A stretch of 11,917 bases of DNA from Synechococcus sp. PL34863bin_39 (lineage in GTDB: Bacteria > Cyanobacteriota > Cyanobacteriia > PCC-6307 > Cyanobiaceae), in NCBI GenBank assembly GCA_011523155.1, contig WTHL01000187.1, positions 1-11,917 on the forward strand, written 5' to 3'. Of this stretch, positions 1 to 5,948 are shown piece by piece (position 1 is the stretch's first letter; each line of letters opens with the position of its first letter). Below the pieces are notes generated by a model that did not search any database, had not been told where the DNA came from, and worked only from the letters and a program-made list of their open reading frames with translations. The position numbers and the translations under genes are program-made.

Positions 1-1248
1 GCTCTACATGCTGCCGGAATCACCAATGCCGTCGCCTCTTTGGGGACCGCTCTGAGCAGTCAGCAGATCACCCAGCTGTGCCGATGCAGCGATGGCAAAC
101 GCATCGTTCTCAACTTCGATGCCGATGGCGCCGGAGTGCGAGCCGCCAACCGAGCCATCGGCGAGGTGGAGCAGCTCGCACTGCAGGGGCAGCTGGAACT
201 TCGGGTGCTTCACCTTCCTTCCGGCAAGGACCCTGACGAATTCCTCCGGGACCATGGACCCGGAGACTACAGATCCCTGCTGGACCAGGCCCCGCTCTGG
301 CTTGACTGGCAGATCGATCAGGTGCTCGAAGGACGCGACCTCGCCAAGGCGGATCAGTTCCAGCAGGGTGTCAGCGCTCTGGTGGCACTCCTCGGAAAAC
401 TCCCACAGTCGGCCGTTCGCACCCACTATCTCCAGAAGGTGGCTGAACGCCTCAGCGGCGGTCAGGGCCGTGTTGCGCTCCAGCTCGAGGAAGACCTGCG
501 CCAGCAGGTCAAAGGTCAGCGCTGGCATGGTCGTTCCGCTCGCTTCGAGCAGCCAGGTGAATCCAGTCAAAGGGAGCGCTCTGAGGCGGAGATCCTGCGG
601 CTCTATCTGCATTGCCCCTCGCACCGCAGTGCCATCCGCCGGGAGCTGCGGGAACGGGAGCTTGAGGATTTCGGCTTGCAGCACCATCGCCTGCTCTGGG
701 CCACACTCACCGATCTCGAGGAAACCAACATCGGTGCCGGACGTCTCGAGGCGGTGAGTCGCGGACAGGACAGCGGCGATGAGTTGTCGGATCTCGATCT
801 CCCCAGACTGCTCACGGATCAGCTGCTGCTTGAGAACAGCGCCCTGGTGTCGCGCCTGACCCCGTTGCTCGAACCCGGAGAGTTGCAGCGCCTCTCCCTT
901 GCCAATCCCATGCAGCATCTGCGCGGAACCGCCGCGATGCTGGAGCGTCAGAAAAGTCTCAAACGCTGTCGCCACCTCCTGTCCGCCTGGGGGGGGCAAC
1001 GTCTCCAGACCCTCGAGCGGTGCATTGCTTCACTGATCGCTCAGGAGCAGGACGAGCCCCAGTCGTTGGCCAACATCGACATGGAGCAGCGCATCCAGAC
1101 GCTGTTTGAAGACCTCAACGCTGATGCCTTGCGATTCCAGCAGCTTTATTACAGCGAGCGGAAGCACATCGCTCACCTGGATGCGCAGCGTTGCGCCGGG
1201 TATGGCTCCGCCAATCCCTCGGCTGACAACCTGAATCCGGCCGCCTGA
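1..1248 (+). CDS. dnaG: DNA primase DnaG, 3' part (5' end outside window)
   Basis: Synthesises the RNA primers that start Okazaki fragments and leading strands at the replication fork, where it works with the DnaB helicase. The frame is open from base 1, so the gene starts upstream; 415 residues are visible. The fragment begins inside the TOPRIM catalytic domain: the sequence ITNAVASLGTAL is at residues 7-18, and the metal-binding NFDADGAG motif has its two aspartates at residues 40 and 42. GKDPDEFL follows at about residues 73-80. The remaining ~300 residues are the helical C-terminal part, expected to include the DnaB-interaction region, which is poorly conserved in sequence. The missing N-terminal part should carry the zinc-binding domain. 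The family assignment is firm. The stop is followed 34 bases later by a small same-strand gene. Confidence 0.97.
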   Translation, partial: ALHAAGITNAVASLGTALSSQQITQLCRCSDGKRIVLNFDADGAGVRAANRAIGEVEQLALQGQLELRVLHLPSGKDPDEFLRDHGPGDYRSLLDQAPLWLDWQIDQVLEGRDLAKADQFQQGVSALVALLGKLPQSAVRTHYLQKVAERLSGGQGRVALQLEEDLRQQVKGQRWHGRSARFEQPGESSQRERSEAEILRLYLHCPSHRSAIRRELRERELEDFGLQHHRLLWATLTDLEETNIGAGRLEAVSRGQDSGDELSDLDLPRLLTDQLLLENSALVSRLTPLLEPGELQRLSLANPMQHLRGTAAMLERQKSLKRCRHLLSAWGGQRLQTLERCIASLIAQEQDEPQSLANIDMEQRIQTLFEDLNADALRFQQLYYSERKHIAHLDAQRCAGYGSANPSADNLNPAA

Positions 1249-1282
1249 ACCGCCTCACCTGTCGGTTGCATTGGATGATGTC

Positions 1283-1615
1283 ATGGCGACCCAGGGTCGC
1301 CGCGGTTTGTTTCTTTCCTGGCCCCAGATGACAGCCTTTCTTGAAGCGTTCTGGCACGGACAAGGGATCGGTGATGGCGGAGACCTCGACGAGGCGTTGC
1401 AGTCGTATCAGTCTGTTGAACCTGATGACGGTGACTGGACCCGGGCCTGCACGGCCCCTGGGGCAGACCCTTGGATTGAACGCTTTGCGTCCTTTGAGGC
1501 CTATCTCGACAATGAGGACGCGCTGGAGAGAATTCCTGTGACTGCCCAGATGATCATCAATGCCTTGCCGGAGCCGGCAGCGTCTGAGCAGTCGTCATCG
1601 GAGCAGTCGTCATGA
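1283..1615 (+). CDS. uncharacterised 110-aa protein downstream of dnaG
   Basis: Function not recognised. It is an acidic, soluble-looking protein of 110 residues starting MATQGRRGLFLSW, with several tryptophans and no membrane segment. The in-frame ATG at 1283 was chosen; a TTG at 1271 would add four residues, and neither has a strong ribosome site. The C-terminus is low-complexity (EQSSSEQSS) and comes from a 15-bp tandem duplication. The gene ends in an ATGA overlap with the next gene, so the two are probably translated together. They may share a transcript with dnaG, but this is inferred from spacing only. Confidence 0.72.
   Translation: MATQGRRGLFLSWPQMTAFLEAFWHGQGIGDGGDLDEALQSYQSVEPDDGDWTRACTAPGADPWIERFASFEAYLDNEDALERIPVTAQMIINALPEPAASEQSSSEQSS
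1586..1615 (+). repeat. 15-bp tandem duplication at a gene end
   Basis: GAGCAGTCGTCATCG is followed directly by GAGCAGTCGTCATGA, 13 of 15 bases identical. The duplication encodes the EQSS repeats at the C-terminus of the upstream protein, and its second copy holds the ATGA in which that gene stops and the next one starts. Confidence 0.85.
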
Positions 1616-1944
1616 CGGTCGACATGCCCTCTGACTTCTCCTCGTTTGAAGCTGTGAATCATCTCTGGCCCTCCTTTGTTGAGCGCCATGGCCTGGAGCG
1701 TTCGAAGCGGGCCGTGCGTCAGGCCCTGGATCTTCAGGGGATGCATGCCAAGGAGGGTGTGGTGCCGATGCTGTTCGTGGAAACCTGCGGTGTGGCTCTT
1801 GCCAGTGCTGTGCTGCTGCGCGAGCAGACGGGGGTTAACGCCCATGGGGATGGAATGGTCGTGATGGCGTCGCGGAGAGCCAAGCAGCTTCAGGTGATCT
1901 GGGGCGACCTCAAGTCGTCAGAGGCTTCGTCTGGGTTTGCCTGA
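1612..1944 (+). CDS. uncharacterised 110-aa protein, coupled to the preceding gene
   Basis: Function not recognised. The ATG lies inside ATGA shared with the stop of the upstream gene, which implies translational coupling. The 110-residue product is soluble-looking. Its N-terminal half (about residues 12-45: FEAVNHLWPSFVERHGLERS onward) looks like amphipathic helices. Around residues 50-70 is a more hydrophobic stretch with a cysteine (VPMLFVETCGVALASAVLL), too interrupted to call a membrane segment with confidence. Codon usage and GC content match the neighbouring core genes, so it is likely a native gene. A hairpin about 60 bases past the stop may end the transcript. Confidence 0.77.
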   Translation: MTVDMPSDFSSFEAVNHLWPSFVERHGLERSKRAVRQALDLQGMHAKEGVVPMLFVETCGVALASAVLLREQTGVNAHGDGMVVMASRRAKQLQVIWGDLKSSEASSGFA

Positions 1945-2006
1945 CGCACCAGGCTTGTTTGATCGAGTTGACCATGGGGATCGAAGGACGGTTCCGGTGA
2001 TCTCCC

Positions 2007-2041
2007 TGAGAGCCGGGTTAGCTCCTCTTCTCGGGCTCTCA
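2007..2041 (+). terminator. hairpin downstream of the dnaG-side genes, possible terminator
   Basis: TGAGAGCC (2007-2014) and GGCTCTCA (2034-2041) form a perfect 8-bp stem with a 19-base loop. It sits about 60 bases after the last plus-strand stop of the dnaG group. No T-run follows, so it is not a classical intrinsic terminator; it may only stabilise the RNA end. Confidence 0.3.
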
Positions 2042-2126
2042 TCGTCCTCTCAGTCAGCTCCTAAGGATTTTTCAGGCCTCCCCGAAGCGGCACTTTTATT
2101 CTCCAAGGAAATAAAAATCATTCTTC

Positions 2127-2306
2127 GTGGCACTTTCCTCTTCGACGTCTGATGCAAAGCTCAGCTTTCTGTCTGAGCGGACCGAAGCCTATGAGCAGGT
2201 GAAGAGTCTCAAGGTTCGTCATTTTTTTCTGAAGGATCGTGTTTCAGCATTTGATGAGCTGCGTGGATGCACCACCACGTCGCCTGCTTCATTGATTGCA
2301 TCCTGA
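2127..2306 (+). CDS. possible 59-aa protein, GTG start
   Basis: Function not recognised, and the gene is uncertain. From GTG at 2127 the frame encodes 59 residues beginning MALSSSTSDAKLSFLSE. The middle part (EAYEQVKSLKVRHFFLKDRV) looks like natural helix. An in-frame TAA lies just upstream, so no longer form exists. A possible ribosome site (AAGGA, 2105-2109) is farther from the start than usual, about 17 bases. A terminator-like hairpin with a T-run lies about 80 bases downstream on the same strand, which favours a real short transcript. It could also be the remnant of a longer gene. Confidence 0.38.
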   Translation: MALSSSTSDAKLSFLSERTEAYEQVKSLKVRHFFLKDRVSAFDELRGCTTTSPASLIAS

Positions 2307-2384
2307 GCCCAGCTTCACATCCTCGGATTCCATCTCTCTGTTGCGGCGCCAAATTCCTCCGCATTCAAGAGGGGCCAACGTATT

Positions 2385-2425
2385 GGCAGCAATAACGTAT
2401 TTGCAATAATATTGCCTGCTTTTTT
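2385..2425 (+). terminator. hairpin plus T6, probable intrinsic terminator (plus strand)
   Basis: GGCAGCAATA (2385-2394) pairs with TATTGC-c-TGCT (2410-2420, one bulged C), leaving a 15-base loop. A run of six Ts (2420-2425) follows directly. The shape fits a rho-independent terminator reading rightward, and the only plus-strand gene it could serve is the possible 59-aa gene ending at 2306. The stem is partly AT-rich and bulged, so moderate confidence. Confidence 0.42.
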
Positions 2426-2448
2426 CTGGTTTTGATGATATCATTTTA

Positions 2449-2500
2449 ACTATTGATCTAGATTCAACTCTTCCTTTTGTTGTCGCGATTGATCAATAGT
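2449..2500. repeat. 10-bp perfect inverted repeat, 32-base spacer
   Basis: ACTATTGATC (2449-2458) and GATCAATAGT (2491-2500) are exact reverse complements. They lie in AT-rich DNA seven bases beyond the stop of the minus-strand gene ending at 2508. The element could fold in that gene's transcript as a 3' hairpin or be a protein-binding site. There is no T-run on the minus-strand side that would make it a standard terminator. Confidence 0.55.
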
Positions 2501-2507
2501 CTTGGGC

Positions 2508-2879
2508 TCAAGGGCGTTGACTGGGCTTTTCGCTAAAGACGTAAAATGCTGACTCGCCTTCAGTAAAAACAATTGATTGGCTGAGATCTCGCTGCACCAT
2601 GATTTCACTTTCGATTTCATCGACAGTGAAGACCCGTTTTTCCCAGTTGTGGCCAAAGATTTCATAGCCCCTGGGTGTTTTGCCCAGAGTGCAGGGTCCC
2701 TCTTTATACGTTGTGCGGACTGTTTGTTTTGATCTGCTGGTCACCTTTTCAATGCAGTACGTCCTGACGAATGGCACGCCTGGCGATGCCTTGAACAATG
2801 GATCCGCCATGGCCAGCATGGGCACTGCGGGCGAAATGATCCCAATCAGGGATGTTGTCAGACGTGTGGTGGTGCGCAA
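2508..2879 (-). CDS. small exported protein, unknown function (123 aa)
   Basis: Function not recognised. The N-terminus (MRTTTRLTTSLIGIISPAVPMLAMA) has the layout of a Sec signal peptide: basic start, hydrophobic core, and a likely cut after AMA at residue 25. The mature part of about 98 residues should lie in the periplasm or thylakoid lumen, or be secreted. It has two cysteines (C42 and C63) that could form a disulfide. The start is TTG at 2879, supported by GGAGA nine bases upstream and by an in-frame stop just before it. The gene is less GC-rich than the flanking core genes. It resembles the second small exported protein encoded at 3116-3445 in length, signal peptide, cysteine pair and a shared pattern around IF-x-x-N-W. 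Confidence 0.78.
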   Translation of the reverse strand: MRTTTRLTTSLIGIISPAVPMLAMADPLFKASPGVPFVRTYCIEKVTSRSKQTVRTTYKEGPCTLGKTPRGYEIFGHNWEKRVFTVDEIESEIMVQRDLSQSIVFTEGESAFYVFSEKPSQRP

Positions 2880-2913
2880 CAGCTGTTGTCTCCGTTTGGG
2901 CTAGGGCTGATTC

Positions 2914-3149
2914 ATGAAGTCAAACAGCGCCAAGCTGCATCGCTTCAAGGGTGGCTGGATCAAGGATTGGATGGGCTTTGATCCGATGACCACGCCCAAC
3001 GTCTTGGCCGGAATTGCCGGTGTGGTGTGCATGAGGGCTCCAAAAATCAGGAGATGCACCATCAGCAGGTTGCAACCCATCAGCAGGCCTCAATGGTTCG
3101 ACGCCGTTGGGTGACTTATGAGCCAATCTCGAAGGATGCGCGTCCGTAA
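2914..3149 (+). pseudogene. frameshifted small gene (candidate)
   Basis: Function not recognised. From ATG 2914 the frame reads naturally for about 38 residues (MKSNSAKLHRFKGG, then WIKDWMGFDPMTTPNVLAGIAGVV). It then becomes basic and unnatural and stops at 3114. In the -1 frame, downstream of about 3030, a natural reading resumes (HEGSKNQEMHHQQ, then VRRRWVTYEPISKDARP) and stops at 3149. Joining the two frames gives one coherent protein of about 78 residues. A one-base deletion anywhere between about 3025 and 3047, which includes an AAAAA run at 3042-3046, would explain it. It may be a decayed gene, a sequencing error, or less likely a programmed slip. Its end overlaps the 3' end of the opposite-strand gene at 3116. 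Confidence 0.45.
3057..3092 (+). repeat. 18-bp imperfect tandem repeat
   Basis: Two adjacent 18-base units, CACCATCAGCAGGTTGCA and ACCCATCAGCAGGCCTCA, share the core CATCAGCAGG. In the frame that ends at 3149 they encode HHQQVA-THQQAS. The fact that the unit is a multiple of three fits a coding origin in that frame. Confidence 0.65.
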
Positions 3150-3445
3150 CGATCGTTCTTCAGAACGTAAACGTTTTTTCCTTCTTCATTGGACTTCTCG
3201 AATGTTCGCCCTGCATCCCTGGTTAAGAACTTGAACATCCAATCGTTGTTCATGAAGATCACATGGTTCTCAGGGTGCCCACCAAGGATGTAGGTGTCGC
3301 AGAGGCCAACAGTGTCAGGTCTGTCGTCGTCCCACACGATTCGGCAGGGTGTATCCACAACAGGTCCTGCATGCACGGCTTGAGGTGCAAGCAGGCAGCC
3401 CGCAGACAGACCAACCAGTGCAGTCAGAACGACGTTTCTGTTCAT
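3116..3445 (-). CDS. small exported protein, unknown function (109 aa), paralogue-like
   Basis: Function not recognised. The N-terminus (MNRNVVLTALVGLSAGCLLA, then PQAVHA) is a clear signal peptide with a likely cut after VHA at residue 26. The LSAGC at residues 13-17 only loosely resembles a lipobox, so ordinary cleavage is more likely than lipidation. The mature protein, about 83 residues, is acidic and carries two cysteines (C34 and C49) followed by VIFMNNDWMFKF. That pattern resembles the exported protein encoded at 2508-2879 on the same strand, which suggests an old duplication or a shared fold. The two genes are separated by about 236 bases that carry an opposite-strand frameshifted reading, so they are not obviously one operon. 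Confidence 0.78.
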   Translation of the reverse strand: MNRNVVLTALVGLSAGCLLAPQAVHAGPVVDTPCRIVWDDDRPDTVGLCDTYILGGHPENHVIFMNNDWMFKFLTRDAGRTFEKSNEEGKNVYVLKNDRYGRASFEIGS

Positions 3446-3537
3446 CGGGTCGGTGAGGATGGCTTAGGTCGAGGTTATGCGCGACGTTGTTGGATGTCAC
3501 CAGGTTGGGGTGAGAATGGAATCGGTGGCTGACTGTT

Positions 3538-3681
3538 TCATGGCCGGTCCAGAACCTTGAACTCTTTGAACAGCGCCTCGGCTTCTGCGTAGTCTTTTTG
3601 CTCGCGAAGTGAAAAGATCCTGGTTTTCCACCAATCCCATGCGTCCATCTGGATCAGTGCGAACAGCGCGTCCTCCTTCAT
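3538..3681 (-). CDS. 47-aa small protein, unknown function
   Basis: Function not recognised; the gene is short enough to be missed by length-filtered prediction. ATG at 3681 opens a 47-residue frame (MKEDALFALIQMDAWDWWK, then TRIFSLREQKDYAEAEALFKEF) and stops at 3538. An in-frame TGA a few codons upstream fixes the start. The composition is convincingly protein-like: two predicted amphipathic helices, a W-rich DAWDWWK turn, and a second helix resembling half of a TPR-like hairpin. No signal peptide or membrane segment. The competing frame on the same strand is Arg- and Ser-rich and was judged a shadow. Confidence 0.68.
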   Translation of the reverse strand: MKEDALFALIQMDAWDWWKTRIFSLREQKDYAEAEALFKEFKVLDRP

Positions 3682-3690
3682 GTCGCATGA

Positions 3691-3871
3691 TTCGATTTCT
3701 CATACGCTAAAGACACTGCGACGGTTGTCATCATCCAGGGGCCATTCAAGTGATACCGCGTTGGGATGGATGGTCAGAAGATCTCGAACGCATTCATGCT
3801 TTGATCTCCCTCGCTTCGGTAACGCCGTGCGTTGGCTTGAAGCCGAGAACCAGGATGACCGCCTTGTCTGA
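3691..3871 (+). pseudogene. possible decayed gene readable across three frames
   Basis: Function not recognised. Protein-like stretches lie in sequence in the three plus-strand frames: FDFSYAKDTATVVIIQGPFK (3691-3750, then stop), IPRWDGWSEDLERIHALISL (about 3753-3812), and RFGNAVRWLEAENQDDRLV ending at the TGA at 3871. Each step is a -1 shift, as single-base deletions would produce. Each full single frame is Arg/Ser-rich elsewhere. The last two segments are the most convincing. Alternatively, one frame (start 3680, 63 residues, same stop) could be a real but unusual gene. Confidence 0.35.
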
Positions 3872-3966
3872 TCCCTTGGCCTGGTCTTGGTGCGCTGGCC
3901 AATCGGTCAGGTTCTTAGTGTCGCCAGTAGGAAGCAATCAACACCGCCGTTCGCGATGATGGCGTC

Positions 3967-4104
3967 ATGATCAAGATCATCTGGTTTGCAGCAACGGTCT
4001 ATTTCATGGGCCGCCTTGTGAAACGGCTTCTCTCCTCCATGAAAGACATCAATGACGACGTGGCCGCCGAGAACGCTGTCATCGATGTCGACACGCTCGA
4101 TTAA
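3967..4104 (+). CDS. 45-aa small membrane-associated protein
   Basis: Function not recognised. The ATG at 3967 encodes 45 residues starting MIKIIWFAATVYFMGRLVKR, a short hydrophobic or amphipathic segment followed by basic residues. An acidic tail rich in D, E and V follows (INDDVAAENAVIDVDTLD). The layout suggests a small protein anchored at the membrane by its N-terminus with the positive patch on the cytoplasmic side. No strong ribosome site is visible. The gene faces umuC and ends 35 bases from the umuC stop. Confidence 0.58.
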   Translation: MIKIIWFAATVYFMGRLVKRLLSSMKDINDDVAAENAVIDVDTLD

Positions 4105-4139
4105 CCCTCTCACTCACTCTCTCTTTCTGGTCCTCACCT

Positions 4140-5414
4140 TCAGGCCTGCACGCTTGGCACGTCGCTGAGGCGTGTTGTGCACGCCCGGCTGAGGCGTTCC
4201 CGGCGCATCATCCAGCTTGGGTCAAGGCCGCAGGCGGCCCAGGTCACGCTGCCGTTGCCATAGCGGTGATTGAGACGGTCGATCATTCCCATGAGTGCCT
4301 CCCGCCGTTGCTGCTGGCGTGGGTCGCTGGGCACAAGCAGGTGATGTTGCAGGGCATCGATGCCTTGCAGGTGCTGCATCATCACGCCGGCTTTAGCCAG
4401 TTGGCGGTGCGGTTGAAAAATCCGCTCCACCAGAGGCAGCGCCGTGTTGAGCAGCACGCTGGTGTCATTGCTGGGGAGATCCAGGGTTGTGGTTGCGGAT
4501 CTGCTGTAGAAGCCTGCTGAGAACGGGCTGGTCCGCGTGTAGACCGTGAGTGTGCCGGCCCGTTGCCGCTGTTGGCGCAACTTCTCCGCCGCTCGCACCA
4601 CGTAAGTGGCGATCGCTTCTCGCAGCTCCTCGGACCGTGTGATCGGGCGGCTGAAGCTACGGCTTACGCAGGTTTCCTGTTTGGGTGACGGGGCCAGCTC
4701 GAGCGGCAGGCATGCGTCACCCCGCAGCTCCCGTTGGAGGCGGCAACCCACCACGCCCGCCTTGGCGCGCAGTGCGCCAGCGGGCATGTCGCGGAGTTCC
4801 CGTGCATTGGTGACGCCCCGGCTGCGGCACCAGGCGGACAGTCGCCGTCCGATGCCCCAGACGTCTTCGATCGCGATGGTGTCGAGCCACGGGTCGGGGT
4901 CTCCGCACTGCTCCAGATCAAAAACGCCTGCATGGGCCGCGATGCCCTTGGCGAGCCGATTGGCCAGCTTGGCCTGGCTCTTGCTCGCTCCCAGTCCGAT
5001 GGCGATCGGCAGCCCCAGGTTGCGTTTGATGCGAGCCCGCAGATCCCTGGCCCAGCCATTCAGGTTGCCGTCGCGTGGCCGTGACAGGCGTGCGAAGGCT
5101 TCGTCGATTGAATAGATCTCGAGCTCCTCGGCCTGCTGCTCGAGCAGGCTCATCAGCCGCTGGCTCATGTCGGCGTAGAGGGCGTAATTCGAGCTGCGCA
5201 CCACCACGTTGAGCCGTTCCAGGGTTCGACGGGCCTGAAAAAACGGGGTGCCCATGGCAATGCCAAGGGATCGTGCTTCCGCGCTGCGCGCCACGATGCA
5301 GCCGTCGTTGTTGGAGAGCACCACCACAGGTCTGCCCTGCAGTGCCGGGTCGAGGCTCTGCTCGCAGGAGGCATAGAAATTGTTGGCGTCGATCAGGGCT
5401 GTGGCCTGGGGCAT
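4140..5414 (-). CDS. umuC: DNA polymerase V catalytic subunit UmuC
   Basis: Y-family DNA polymerase that copies past damaged bases; it acts with processed UmuD (UmuD'2C) during the SOS response. The start at 5414 gives the family N-terminus MPQATALIDANNFYASCEQ and 424 residues, the usual length for this family. The catalytic metal ligands are visible: D9 in IDANNFY, and D104-E105 in YSIDEAF. The palm, fingers and thumb regions run to about residue 230 (including the helix-hairpin-helix-like VWGIGRR), followed by the little-finger region. The last ~40 residues (WMMRRERLSRACTTR) match the C-terminal DUF4113 tail common in UmuC. The start codon shares one base with the umuD stop (TGATG), so the two subunits are translationally coupled. 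Identification is firm. Confidence 0.97.
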   Translation of the reverse strand: MPQATALIDANNFYASCEQSLDPALQGRPVVVLSNNDGCIVARSAEARSLGIAMGTPFFQARRTLERLNVVVRSSNYALYADMSQRLMSLLEQQAEELEIYSIDEAFARLSRPRDGNLNGWARDLRARIKRNLGLPIAIGLGASKSQAKLANRLAKGIAAHAGVFDLEQCGDPDPWLDTIAIEDVWGIGRRLSAWCRSRGVTNARELRDMPAGALRAKAGVVGCRLQRELRGDACLPLELAPSPKQETCVSRSFSRPITRSEELREAIATYVVRAAEKLRQQRQRAGTLTVYTRTSPFSAGFYSRSATTTLDLPSNDTSVLLNTALPLVERIFQPHRQLAKAGVMMQHLQGIDALQHHLLVPSDPRQQQRREALMGMIDRLNHRYGNGSVTWAACGLDPSWMMRRERLSRACTTRLSDVPSVQA

Positions 5415-5824
5415 CAGAGGGGGTGAATCACATGAATGGCCACGCCCCAGATCTGCACGTCCGTGCACTGCTGCAGTTCCAGGGTTGGATAGGCGGGATT
5501 GGCCGCCTCGAGCTGCAGGCCCCTCTGACCCCGCATCAGGCGTTTGAGCGTGAACGCTCCATCGAGAACGGCCACCACGATGCGCCCTGGCCTGGGGTCG
5601 AGGCTTCGATCCACGACCAGTAAATCTCCGTCGTGGATCCCAGCGCCGGTCATCGAGTCGCCACTGACCCGGAGAAAGAAGGTGCTGCTCGGATGGCGGA
5701 TCAGTTGTTCGTTGAGATCGATGCCGACATCCACATAGTCGTCAGCTGGTGAAGGGAAGCCGGCGGCAACCCTCTCGCCGGCAAGGGGCAGGGCCAGCCG
5801 CAGGCGTCGGTTGCGCAAGCGCAT
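5414..5824 (-). CDS. umuD: UmuD, SOS mutagenesis protein and self-cleaving peptidase (S24)
   Basis: Accessory subunit of DNA polymerase V. RecA-stimulated self-cleavage turns it into UmuD', which activates UmuC. The ATG at 5824 gives 136 residues, close to the usual ~139. A longer reading from 5950 would run through the LexA operator and has no family-like N-terminus. The likely cleavage site is A21-G22 in VAAGFPSP. The catalytic serine is S57 in SGDSMTG, and the general-base lysine is K94 in FTLKRL, as expected for the LexA/UmuD S24 fold. It is the first gene of a umuD-umuC operon whose control region carries a LexA box 52 to 65 bases upstream of the start. Confidence 0.95.
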   Translation of the reverse strand: MRLRNRRLRLALPLAGERVAAGFPSPADDYVDVGIDLNEQLIRHPSSTFFLRVSGDSMTGAGIHDGDLLVVDRSLDPRPGRIVVAVLDGAFTLKRLMRGQRGLQLEAANPAYPTLELQQCTDVQIWGVAIHVIHPL

Positions 5825-5855
5825 CGGTGGACTGCTTGGAGTGTCCAGATCGCGA

Positions 5856-5869
5856 ACAAGAAAACTTGT
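5856..5869. repeat. inverted repeat ACAAG-AAAA-CTTGT in the umuD leader
   Basis: Perfect 5-bp arms around AAAA, between the LexA box and the umuD start. It could be a second operator-like site or a small hairpin in the umuD 5' leader. It does not fit the LexA consensus. Confidence 0.4.
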
Positions 5870-5875
5870 CTGAAT

Positions 5876-5889
5876 AGTACAGATGTTCT
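5876..5889 (-). promoter_or_regulatory. LexA operator (SOS box) of umuDC
   Basis: AGTACAGATGTTCT, read on the plus strand, fits every position of the cyanobacterial LexA consensus RGTACNNNDGTWCB. On the minus strand it overlaps TACTAT, a possible -10 element for umuD (4 of 6 to TATAAT), so LexA would block the promoter directly. No good -35 is visible. The site lies between umuD and the divergent gene starting at 5949. Confidence 0.85.
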
Positions 5890-5948
5890 TGTTATTGGTG
5901 GGGGCTTTCGTCGTTGAAAATGGGCGGCTCCTGTCTGGCTTGTCGCGC

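Noticed and set aside
4..999. 331-residue minus-strand frame
   Set aside because: Antisense shadow of dnaG, a well-supported gene in the opposite direction.
1937..2152. 71-residue plus-strand frame after the dnaG-side genes
   Set aside because: Low-complexity Ser/Leu composition, no ribosome site, and it overlaps the hairpin and the better 59-aa frame.
2757..2770. second LexA-like site AGTACGTCCTGACG
   Set aside because: The consensus needs A/G/T then G-T-A/T-C after the spacer; here it is C then T-G-A-C.
2920..3126. 68-residue minus-strand frame between the two exported proteins
   Set aside because: His/Pro-rich, no signal peptide or ribosome site; opposite-strand reading of the candidate frameshifted gene.
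3497..3703. 68-residue minus-strand frame
   Set aside because: Arg-rich shadow of the 47-aa gene, which has a much more natural composition.
4107..4128. CT-rich simple sequence between the 45-aa gene and umuC
   Set aside because: Short low-complexity tract with no hairpin or known site; not informative.
5883..5948. N-terminal extension of the gene at 5949
   Set aside because: It would begin inside the LexA box, and the added residues have no gene-like ribosome site.
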